DNA from: Kiritimatiellia bacterium
GTDB taxonomy: Bacteria; Verrucomicrobiota; Kiritimatiellia; RFP12; UBA1067
DNA length: 5,945 nt
NCBI GenBank assembly: GCA_017959645.1
Contig: JAGDAE010000044.1
Location: 1-5,945, forward strand
Direction of reading: 5' to 3'
The notes below the pieces were generated by a model. It did not search any database. It saw only the letters and a program-made list of their open reading frames with translations, and had not been told where the DNA came from. This document shows positions 1 to 5,269 of the stretch, in pieces (the stretch's first letter is position 1; each line of letters starts with the position of its first letter). The position numbers and the translations under genes were made by a program.

Positions 1-598
1 CTCGCGCCTCGCCGAGGACATAATCCTCTTCTCGATGCCGGAGTTCGCGTATTTCAGGCTGCCGCGCGAATACTGCACCGGATCGTCGATCATGCCGCAG
101 AAGTTCAACCCCGACGTGCTGGAGCTGGTGCGCTCGAAGACTGCCCAGGTGCTCGGGCTGCAGACGGCGGCGCTCTCGCTTCTGCACGCGATGCCGGGCG
201 GATACAACCGCGACCTGCAGGACTGCAAGGGGCTCTACATGAAGGGCCTGGACATCGCCCGCACGACTCTGCGCATACTCGCGAAAGTCGTGGCCGGGAT
301 GGCCTTCGACCGCGAGCGCTGCATCGCCGCCTTCACTCCGGGAGTGTTCGCGACGGACGTGGCGCTGCGCAAAGTCGCGGAGGGCACGCCCTGGCGCGAC
401 GCCTACCACGAAGTGCGCGACAACCTCGGCATGCTCGTCGACGAGGATCCTGTCGCCGCCGTGCGCGCCAAGCGCCACGAGGGAACCACCAACGGGCTGT
501 CGGTATCCACCTACGCGCGGCGCGCGCAATCCGTCGCGTCCGCGGCGAAGCGCCGCCTCGAAGCGCTCTCGGCGAAATGCAAAGCCTTGTTGAAGTAA
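1..598 (+). CDS. argH: Argininosuccinate lyase, C-terminal part (5' end outside window)
   Basis: Argininosuccinate lyase splits argininosuccinate into arginine and fumarate, the last step of arginine biosynthesis in the cytosol. The frame is open from base 2, leaving 198 visible residues out of the family's usual roughly 450-470, so the N-terminal half lies upstream. The fumarase/aspartase superfamily signature loop GSSIMPQKFNPD lies at about visible residues 27-38 and contains the catalytic serine region and the conserved lysine of MPQK. It is followed by the lyase-type LELVRSK helix. Further on, YNRDLQDCK matches the YN(K/R)D(M/L)Q(E/D)xK segment that separates ArgH from adenylosuccinate lyase and fumarase. 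The C-terminal domain includes FATDVAL, equivalent to the ATELAD region. One oddity is phenylalanine (bases 104-106) where most ArgH proteins have lysine or arginine after MPQK. The stop codon TAA lies within the next gene, so the two are probably co-transcribed. Confidence 0.93.
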   Translation, partial: SRLAEDIILFSMPEFAYFRLPREYCTGSSIMPQKFNPDVLELVRSKTAQVLGLQTAALSLLHAMPGGYNRDLQDCKGLYMKGLDIARTTLRILAKVVAGMAFDRERCIAAFTPGVFATDVALRKVAEGTPWRDAYHEVRDNLGMLVDEDPVAAVRAKRHEGTTNGLSVSTYARRAQSVASAAKRRLEALSAKCKALLK

Positions 599-1269
599 AA
601 GATCTGCACGTGCGCTACGGCAGGTTCGAGGCGGTGCGCGGCGTCTCGTTTTCGCTTGGCCGGGGCGAGATACTGGGCATCGTCGGCGAATCCGGCTCCG
701 GCAAGTCCACGATCGCCAAGGCGCTGACCGGCCTGGAGCGTCCGTCGGCGGGCGAGATCGCCATCGGCGCGAAGTCGGTGCAGATGGTCTTCCAGGACGC
801 GGTCGGCAGCCTCAACCCGCGCATGACGGTCGCGTCGGCGCTCGGCGAGGCGATCGCGGCGAAGAAGACGAAGCGCACCGCCGCCGAACTGCTCGCGCTG
901 GTCGGGCTTTCGTCCGCCGCGCTGGGACAGTATCCGCGCGAGCTTTCGGGCGGACAGTGCCAGCGCGTCTCGATCGCCCGCGCGCTGGCGTGCGACCCGG
1001 AAGTGCTGATCGCGGACGAACCAGTCTCGGCGCTCGACGTGTCGGTGCAGGCGAAGGTCCTCAATCTGCTGCGCAGGCTGCGCGAAGAGCTGTCGCTGTC
1101 GATTCTGCTGATCGCCCACGATCTCGCCGTCGTGCGCAACGTCTGCGACCGCGTCGCGGTCATGGAGAAGGGCGTTTTCGTCGACTACGGCGGGGCGGAC
1201 GAGGTTTTCGGACACCCGAAAAGCGAATATACCCGGCGTCTGCTTGCCGCAGTGCCGTCGGTTTTTTGA
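577..1269 (+). CDS. Opp/Dpp-type ABC transporter ATP-binding protein (short OppF/DppF-like)
   Basis: This is a cytoplasmic ATPase that would power an oligopeptide/dipeptide/nickel-type importer. All nucleotide-binding motifs are present in its 230 residues: Walker A GESGSGKST (37-45), Q-loop glutamine 73 in QMVFQDAVGSLNPRMTV, signature LSGGQCQRVSIARAL (123-137), Walker B VLIADEP (143-149) with E148 as catalytic base, the D-loop SALD (151-154), and H-loop H181. The SLNPRMTV stretch after the Q-loop is typical of the OppF/DppF class. It differs from usual OppF/DppF (about 320 residues) in two ways. The segment between Walker A and the Q-loop is very short, and the protein stops right after HPKSEYTRRLLAAVP, so the C-terminal oligo_HPY extension is missing. 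NikE-like members are also short, so this may be natural rather than a truncation. The ATG at 577 overlaps argH by 22 bp, and no strong Shine-Dalgarno is seen before it. The transported substrate cannot be told from the sequence. Confidence 0.93.
   Translation: MQSLVEVKDLHVRYGRFEAVRGVSFSLGRGEILGIVGESGSGKSTIAKALTGLERPSAGEIAIGAKSVQMVFQDAVGSLNPRMTVASALGEAIAAKKTKRTAAELLALVGLSSAALGQYPRELSGGQCQRVSIARALACDPEVLIADEPVSALDVSVQAKVLNLLRRLREELSLSILLIAHDLAVVRNVCDRVAVMEKGVFVDYGGADEVFGHPKSEYTRRLLAAVPSVF
1232..1267 (+). terminator. Probable intrinsic terminator at the end of the ATPase gene
   Basis: A GC-rich hairpin can form within the last codons of the ATPase. The outer stem is CGGC (1234-1237) with GCCG (1254-1257). 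The inner stem is CTGC (1240-1243) with GCAG (1249-1252), closing a five-base loop TTGCC. The stem can extend by CC (1232-1233) with GG (1260-1261) across a two-base bulge. It is followed at once by six T residues (1262-1267). This is the only T6 tract next to a hairpin that I saw in the window. It would end the argH-ATPase transcript. The hairpin lies in coding sequence, so translating ribosomes could weaken it. Pairing was done by eye and no folding energy was calculated. Confidence 0.5.
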
Positions 1270-1275
1270 TATAAT
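1267..1275 (+). promoter_or_regulatory. Extended -10 promoter (TGATATAAT) for the 645-residue gene
   Basis: TGATATAAT is a perfect extended -10 element: TG at 1267-1268, TATAAT at 1270-1275. It uses the TGA stop codon of the ATPase as part of its own sequence. A weak -35 candidate, TTGCCG at 1244-1249, has an over-long 20-bp spacer, but extended -10 promoters depend less on a -35. Transcription would start 6-8 bases downstream, at about 1282-1283, which is the start codon itself, so the mRNA would be leaderless. Such an AT-rich match is rare by chance in this GC-rich sequence, and the same element recurs before two other genes here. Confidence 0.65.
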
Positions 1276-1282
1276 ACGCGCC

Positions 1283-3220
1283 ATGAAGATACTAGGAGAT
1301 GCGATTTTCGCCAAAGACGGCGAGGGGCGGCTGCTCAGCCGCATAGGCACGATGTTCTTCCGCACGCCCGGACTGGTGACGCGGCGCGGAGTGCATGCGA
1401 TGCAGCGAGTGATGTGGCTGGACGAGATAGGTCCGCTTTCGCCCGAAGAGGAGGAAGCGGAGCTTGCGGAGTCCGTCGACCTCATATTCACCGACGATCT
1501 GGTGCTCATACGCCCCGATCCCGACCGCATGGATCTCGCGTTCCGCGCCGACGAGGAGCTGCAAAAGCTCGTCTCGAAGCGCCGCATACGCTTTCTCAAC
1601 ACGCATTCGGCGAAGGTCCGCAACGCGCTGCGTTCGCGCGGCGAGAACTGGCGCATGGCGCGCGCGCCGATTTCGCAGGAGGACATGCGCGATCTGGTGC
1701 TGGAGTCTCGCGCGGCCGTCGGGGAGCTATGCATCTACTACTACAACCGGCTTACCGGCACGCGCTACCTGACGGCGAGCGCCTACGGCGAGATCGCCGA
1801 CCTCGACCCAGCCGCCTACCGCGCGCAGATCGGGGAAATCGTCTCGCTGCTGTCGAAGCGCAACCGCGGGGGGCATCCGGAAATCGAGCTGTTCCCGACG
1901 ACCACGCCGATCGAGATACGCAACGCGCTCAAGTCACTCGACGTGGACGGTCTCGACGACAAGGCGCTAAAGGCGGCGGTGGACAAGATCGCGCTCGACT
2001 GGAGGATGTCGCTTCCTCCCGAGCTCAGGGACGAGAGCGTCGACAATTTCGACTGGCGCAACGAGATGTGCCACGTGCTGACATCGGGGCCGAACGAGAC
2101 CAACGTCGAGGAGAGCGAGCTGATCCAGGGCATCTCCCCCGAGTTCTACCGGCAGATCGAATGGCTGCCGGGGGTGCGCGTAGAGGACGGCGAGATCGTC
2201 TTCGACGAAATCTGGGAGGAGTACAACCGCACGCGCGACCCGGAGCTGGCGGAGCTGTGCGACCAGCGGGTGCGGAACATCCTGTTCAACCTTTCGCGAC
2301 TCTTCTCCGACATCGACTACGTGAACATCGGGCGCATCGCCCATTCGCTTTCGCGCCGACCGATCGCCGGTTCGCGGCGCGGCGCGGTCTACATCGTGCA
2401 GTGCAAGGAGACGAAAAAGCCGATCGCGCGCATCATCATGATACGCTTCCAGAAGTGGGGCGTCGCCGAGTATCTCGACGAGGGCAGGGACATGCTCGGC
2501 GCGATTCTGCAGGCGAACGAATACGCCGACTACATCATGGACCGCCGCCTGATGTGCCTGCAGCTCGGAATGAACCTGCCGCCGCGCGTCGGTTTCGGGC
2601 AGATCACCGAGCAGTACCGTGGCGGCAACGGCTACAACGGCACGACCGTCCGCGCCTACTGCTACGCCCGCGCGTACGTTCACGGCACGGCTTCGGACAA
2701 GATCCCCCCGGCGCGCTTCCGCAACCCGGCGTTCGCGCTCGCTTTCGCGAAGCTGATGGGCGAGGCGGCGGCGCTCGACCTGATCGTCGGGCGGCGCTCG
2801 ACCGAGACCAAGGAGAATCTTTTCGACAAGAACTACGAAGTGGTGCAGCTGGGCGACGATTCGCTTCCGGCCAGAATCGTGGTCACCGACCACGCGGGCA
2901 GCTTCGTCAACTATCTGCATTCGTTTGAGGAGTCGGTCGCGCCGTACGCGAACGTCGTGCGCCGGCGCGCGAAATATCTCGTCGATCCGAAGGGATTCGC
3001 CGCCGCCTACGCCGGGGCGTTCGAGCGCCGTCTCGCCGAGACGCAAGCGAAATACCGCGCGCGCCGCAAGGCGTTCGACGAACTGTTCGTGCACCGTCCG
3101 TTCGATGTCGCCGGCTCCGGCGCGTACCGCTGGGCGAAGACGCTCGAGCGGCTCGACCGCTGCGATCCGAAAGCCGTGGCCGACGCCCTGCGCGCCGCGA
3201 TCTGCGAGCCGCAATGCTGA
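1283..3220 (+). CDS. Protein of unknown function, 645 residues, between transporter genes
   Basis: I do not recognise this family. It appears to be a soluble, charged cytosolic protein with no signal peptide and no clear membrane segment. ATG 1283 is chosen because it lies 7 bases after a perfect extended -10. An in-frame TTG at 1244 would lie inside the ATPase gene and upstream of that promoter. Distinctive segments include an acidic run around residues 53-63, FLNTHSAKVRNALRSRGENW (104-123), and YYYNRLTGTRYLT (152-164). From about residue 360 the order of elements loosely resembles an atypical kinase fold of the HipA, PI3/4-kinase or CotH kind. There is a Gly/Arg-rich turn plus strand (GSRRGAVYIV, ending near 372), a second strand PIARIIMIRF (380-389), a helix containing E400, a possible catalytic loop LDLIVGRRSTETKENLF with N512, then VTDHAGSF with D536. 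The spacing N512 to D536 is plausible, but the usual catalytic Asp/His is not clear, so this is only a hypothesis. The C-terminus (about 590-645) is basic and helical. It overlaps the permease gene by 7 bp (ATGCTGA), suggesting translational coupling. Confidence 0.85.
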   Translation: MKILGDAIFAKDGEGRLLSRIGTMFFRTPGLVTRRGVHAMQRVMWLDEIGPLSPEEEEAELAESVDLIFTDDLVLIRPDPDRMDLAFRADEELQKLVSKRRIRFLNTHSAKVRNALRSRGENWRMARAPISQEDMRDLVLESRAAVGELCIYYYNRLTGTRYLTASAYGEIADLDPAAYRAQIGEIVSLLSKRNRGGHPEIELFPTTTPIEIRNALKSLDVDGLDDKALKAAVDKIALDWRMSLPPELRDESVDNFDWRNEMCHVLTSGPNETNVEESELIQGISPEFYRQIEWLPGVRVEDGEIVFDEIWEEYNRTRDPELAELCDQRVRNILFNLSRLFSDIDYVNIGRIAHSLSRRPIAGSRRGAVYIVQCKETKKPIARIIMIRFQKWGVAEYLDEGRDMLGAILQANEYADYIMDRRLMCLQLGMNLPPRVGFGQITEQYRGGNGYNGTTVRAYCYARAYVHGTASDKIPPARFRNPAFALAFAKLMGEAAALDLIVGRRSTETKENLFDKNYEVVQLGDDSLPARIVVTDHAGSFVNYLHSFEESVAPYANVVRRRAKYLVDPKGFAAAYAGAFERRLAETQAKYRARRKAFDELFVHRPFDVAGSGAYRWAKTLERLDRCDPKAVADALRAAICEPQC

Positions 3221-4146
3221 AATACGCGATCAGGCGGATGCTGGAACTGATTCCGACCACCGTCGGCATCGTCCTGCTCGCTTTCGCGCTTTTCAACGTC
3301 GTCGGCGGCTCGCCGGCCGAGACGATACTCGGCAAAAACACGTCCGCCGAGGCGATCGCCGCGTTCAACCGCAAATACGGTTACGACAAGCCGCTCGTCT
3401 TCGCGCTCGATTCGCAGTTCACCTCGTTCGTGCGCGACCTTCTGCGCGGGGACTTCGGATGGTCGGTCGAGATGAACGAGCCCGTTGCCGATATACTCAA
3501 GCGCGGGGTCGGCCCGAGCCTTTCGCTGACCGTGCCTATTCTCGTCGGCGGCGCGATCGTGGCGCTGATGCTCGCGATTTTCGCCGCCGCCTTTAGGGGC
3601 GGGGCGGCCGACCGCGCGATACTGCTCGTCTCGACGCTGCTGATGAGCGTGAACTATGTCGTCTGGGTGCTGGCCGGACAGTTTCTGCTGTCGTTCAAGG
3701 CGGGGCTGTTTCCGATCTGGGGCTACGGCGGCTGGGAGTATCTGCTGCTGCCGGTCTTCATAGGGATCGTCTCCTCGCTCGGCGCGGACGTCCGGTTCTT
3801 TCGCGCCGCGATCCTCGACGAACTGTACAAGCCGTACGTTCTCTCCGTGCGCTCGAAGGGGATTTCCCGCGCGGCGACAATGGTCCGCCACGTCCTCAGG
3901 AACGCGCTGATTCCGATAGCGACCTACATTTCGCTGTCGATACCGTACCTGTTCACAGGTTCGCTGCTGCTCGAGAGCTTTTTCGGGATTCCCGGTCTCG
4001 GCTCGGTGTCCATAAACGCGATCCATTCGTCTGACATGGCGGTGGTGAGGGCGCTGGTGGTGCTCGGGGCGCTGGTCTGCCAGCTAGTCAATCTCGCGAC
4101 CGATCTGCTCTACGCGGCGCTCGACCCGCGCGTGCGCGTCGGCTGA
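3214..4146 (+). CDS. Opp/Dpp-type ABC transporter permease (DppB/OppB family)
   Basis: This is an inner-membrane permease subunit of a peptide/nickel-type importer. At 310 residues it has the normal DppB length. It begins with the family's MLKYAIRRMLELIPT N-terminus, in which a basic stretch leads into the first membrane helix (about 10-30). A long external loop follows (about 31-101) with the typical YGYDKPL and LLRGDFGWS elements. Further helices lie at about 104-125, 134-158, 174-192, 230-255 and 276-303. The cytoplasmic EAA-type coupling loop, which contacts the ATPase, reads VRSKGISRAATMVRHVLRNA around residues 212-231, as usual for this family. FFGIPGLG and the terminal LYAALDPRVR are also family hallmarks. 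Its start codon overlaps the end of the unknown gene. The partner permease (DppC type) that normally follows is absent. Instead the gene ends inside an opposing gene. It probably works with the ATPase at 577-1269, and the remaining subunits must be encoded elsewhere. Confidence 0.94.
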   Translation: MLKYAIRRMLELIPTTVGIVLLAFALFNVVGGSPAETILGKNTSAEAIAAFNRKYGYDKPLVFALDSQFTSFVRDLLRGDFGWSVEMNEPVADILKRGVGPSLSLTVPILVGGAIVALMLAIFAAAFRGGAADRAILLVSTLLMSVNYVVWVLAGQFLLSFKAGLFPIWGYGGWEYLLLPVFIGIVSSLGADVRFFRAAILDELYKPYVLSVRSKGISRAATMVRHVLRNALIPIATYISLSIPYLFTGSLLLESFFGIPGLGSVSINAIHSSDMAVVRALVVLGALVCQLVNLATDLLYAALDPRVRVG

Positions 4147-4715
4147 CCGGGCGGGGAGAACTCCTCCATCGTCGTCTCGGCCGCCTGGTTCACTCCGCGC
4201 CGGGCGGCGACCTTGAGGACGGTCAGCGCCAGAATCTTCATGTCCAGCGCGAACGAGCGCCCGTCCACGTACCGCACGTCGTATTCGAACTTCTTCTCCC
4301 AGGAGATCGCGTTGCGTCCGTTTACCTGCGCAAGCCCGGTGATCCCCGGCCTCACTTCGTGCCGGCGCGCCTGCTCCGCGCTGTAGCGCGGCAGATAGCG
4401 AACCGGCAGCGGACGCGGGCCGACCAGCGACATGTCGCCCCGCAAGACGTTGAAGAGCTGCGGCAACTCGTCCAGCGACGTCGAACGCAGGAAACGCCCG
4501 AATCCCGTAAGCCGGCTCGCGTCGTCGCCCTCGCCTTCGCGCATGGTGCGGAACTTGTACAGCGTGAACGGCCTGCCGCCGAGCCCGGCGCGCAGATCGC
4601 GGTACACTACCGGCCGGCCCATGAACGCCAGGTCGAGCGCGGCCACCGCAACGAGAGCCGGCAGCCAGAGCGGCGCCGTCGCCACGGTGAACAGAATATC
4701 GAACATTCGCTTCAC
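4110..4715 (-). CDS. Sugar-phosphate transferase to undecaprenyl phosphate (PglC/WcaJ-type)
   Basis: Monotopic phosphoglycosyl transferases move a sugar phosphate from a nucleotide sugar onto undecaprenyl phosphate at the inner face of the inner membrane, starting O-antigen, capsule or exopolysaccharide synthesis. The 201 residues match the short catalytic form (PglC-like) without the N-terminal membrane domain of full-length WcaJ. The family hallmarks are in order: MKRMFDILF leading into one hydrophobic helix with a proline (about 5-31), PFTLYKFRTM (49-58), the catalytic Asp-Glu pair D82-E83 in SLDELPQLFNVLRGDMSLVG, the GPRP turn (99-102), RPGITGLAQVNGRN (122-135), then W139 and the FEYDVRYV block. 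VVYRDLRAG replaces the more common FxRQxRxG at 36-44. The start is taken as GTG at 4715, which gives the classic MKR-FD N-terminus and lies 7 bases after an extended -10. ATG 4706 is an alternative. The C-terminal tail (about 180-201) overlaps the permease gene. The donor sugar cannot be predicted. Confidence 0.92.
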   Translation of the reverse strand: MKRMFDILFTVATAPLWLPALVAVAALDLAFMGRPVVYRDLRAGLGGRPFTLYKFRTMREGEGDDASRLTGFGRFLRSTSLDELPQLFNVLRGDMSLVGPRPLPVRYLPRYSAEQARRHEVRPGITGLAQVNGRNAISWEKKFEYDVRYVDGRSFALDMKILALTVLKVAARRGVNQAAETTMEEFSPPGQPTRTRGSSAA

Positions 4716-4722
4716 GCCGGGG

Positions 4723-4731
4723 ATTATATCA
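4723..4731 (-). promoter_or_regulatory. Extended -10 promoter (TGATATAAT) for the sugar transferase
   Basis: On the minus strand TGATATAAT reads from 4731 down to 4723, the same nine bases as before the 645-residue gene. CCCCGGC (7 bases) separates TATAAT from GTG 4715, the same spacing as at 1276-1282. The predicted start of transcription falls on or next to the GTG, giving a leaderless mRNA. No -35 at normal spacing is evident, as expected for a strong extended -10. This site is the main reason for choosing GTG 4715 over ATG 4706. Confidence 0.62.
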
Positions 4732-4752
4732 TATTTCGGGCTTCGGCGGCTA

Positions 4753-4782
4753 TTGCAAACCGCGTCGCGGATATGATACAAT
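4753..4782 (+). promoter_or_regulatory. Promoter for the dCMP deaminase-tpiA unit
   Basis: The -35 candidate TTGCAA (4753-4758) is followed after 18 bp by TACAAT (4777-4782), which is preceded by TG with one base between (4774-4775), making TGATACAAT. Ten bases separate the -10 from ATG 4793, so the 5' leader would be about 3-4 nucleotides. The bases just before the ATG are C-rich and hold no Shine-Dalgarno. The AT-rich run 4771-4786 also offers alternative -10 registers, so the exact start site is uncertain. Confidence 0.62.
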
Positions 4783-4792
4783 ATATCCCCCG

Positions 4793-5269
4793 ATGGCCAA
4801 AACGAAAGATCCGCGCCCGAGTTGGGACGACTATTTCATGGAAATCGCGCAGGTCGTCGCTAAGCGATCAAATTGCTTGCGGCGCCACGTCGGCGCGGTG
4901 ATCATGAAAGACAACCATATTCTCTCTGCGGGCTACAACGGAACCCCGCGAGGGGTGCGGAACTGCTTCGACGGTGGGTGCCCGCGCTGCGCGGGGACGG
5001 TGAAGTCGGGCGCGAATCTCGAAGAGTGCCTGTGCGTCCACGCCGAGCAGAACGCGATCTGCCAGGCGGCCTACTACGGCCACGCCATCGCCGGCGGTAC
5101 GATCTACATAACCCTTTCGCCGTGCCTCACCTGCGCGAAGCTGATAATCAATTCGGGCGTCCGCGAAGTCGTCTACGACGGCGACTATTCTTTTCTGGAC
5201 GCCGTCAAGAAGATGTTCAAGGCGGCCGGCGTGAAATACCGTAAATTCAAAAGGAGCAAAACAAAATGA
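4793..5269 (+). CDS. Deoxycytidylate (dCMP) deaminase, ComEB family
   Basis: dCMP deaminase is a cytosolic zinc enzyme that converts dCMP to dUMP, the precursor of dTMP made by thymidylate synthase. The 158 residues fit the family length. The N-terminus carries RPSWDDYFM (8-16), typical of this family. The nucleotide-binding segment GYNGTPRG lies at 47-54. The zinc site is H83 with catalytic E85 in the HAE motif and C111/C114 in PCLTC. The Cys-rich insertion NCFDGGCPRC (57-66) together with C79 and C81 is a family feature that may bind a structural zinc; that is inference from the cysteine pattern. ATG 4793 is the only sensible start and is preceded by a promoter too close for a ribosome site. 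The gene overlaps tpiA by ATGA. The function is probably housekeeping nucleotide supply; comEB is the Bacillus name for a homologue and does not imply competence here. Confidence 0.93.
   Translation: MAKTKDPRPSWDDYFMEIAQVVAKRSNCLRRHVGAVIMKDNHILSAGYNGTPRGVRNCFDGGCPRCAGTVKSGANLEECLCVHAEQNAICQAAYYGHAIAGGTIYITLSPCLTCAKLIINSGVREVVYDGDYSFLDAVKKMFKAAGVKYRKFKRSKTK
5251..5256 (+). promoter_or_regulatory. Shine-Dalgarno site for tpiA
   Basis: AAGGAG lies 9 bases before ATG 5266, inside the last codons of the dCMP deaminase gene. It is the only strong canonical ribosome-binding site I saw in the window. It shows that this organism does use Shine-Dalgarno initiation, in contrast to the three promoter-proximal genes that lack one. 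Confidence 0.85.

Larger units (their letters stand above)
4719..4790. repeat. Imperfect inverted repeat spanning the two divergent promoters
   Basis: The left arm GGGGATTATATCATAT (4719-4734) matches the reverse complement of the right arm ATATGATACAATATATCCCC (4771-4790). The match covers 15 of 16 aligned positions once a four-base ATAT insertion in the right arm is allowed. The arms are the two -10/initiation regions, so the divergent genes read out through near mirror-image promoters. The spacer between the arms (4735-4770) contains the palindrome TTGCAA (4753-4758) and CGCGTCGCG (4761-4769). Whether it binds a shared regulator or merely reflects a shared promoter consensus is unknown. 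Confidence 0.5.

Noticed and set aside
1244..1282. In-frame upstream TTG start for the unknown protein
   Set aside because: It would place the start inside the terminator hairpin and upstream of the extended -10. The added residues come from overlapping ATPase sequence and there is no Shine-Dalgarno.
511..1734. Long open frame on the minus strand (407 codons) across the ATPase and the start of the unknown gene
   Set aside because: It is Arg/Ser/Ala-rich with no recognisable motif and lies opposite a clear ABC ATPase. Stop codons are scarce in all frames of GC-rich DNA.
1414..2928. 504-codon plus-strand frame inside the 645-residue gene
   Set aside because: The Arg/Gly/Ala-rich low-complexity composition is typical of a shifted frame. 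The 1283-3220 frame has balanced amino acid use, a promoter at its start and a coupled downstream gene.
1967..3214. 415-codon minus-strand frame opposite the unknown gene
   Set aside because: Composition is skewed to Arg/Val/Asp/His as expected from the antisense of GC-rich codons. It has no motif and no promoter or ribosome site.
3007..4026. 339-codon minus-strand frame opposite the permease
   Set aside because: It lies opposite a well-recognised DppB permease and is rich in Arg, Gln, His and Asp without domain features.
4716..4781. Upstream extension of the sugar transferase to a TTG at 4781
   Set aside because: It would read through the -10 element and most of the intergenic region. The conserved family N-terminus begins at the MKRMFD position.
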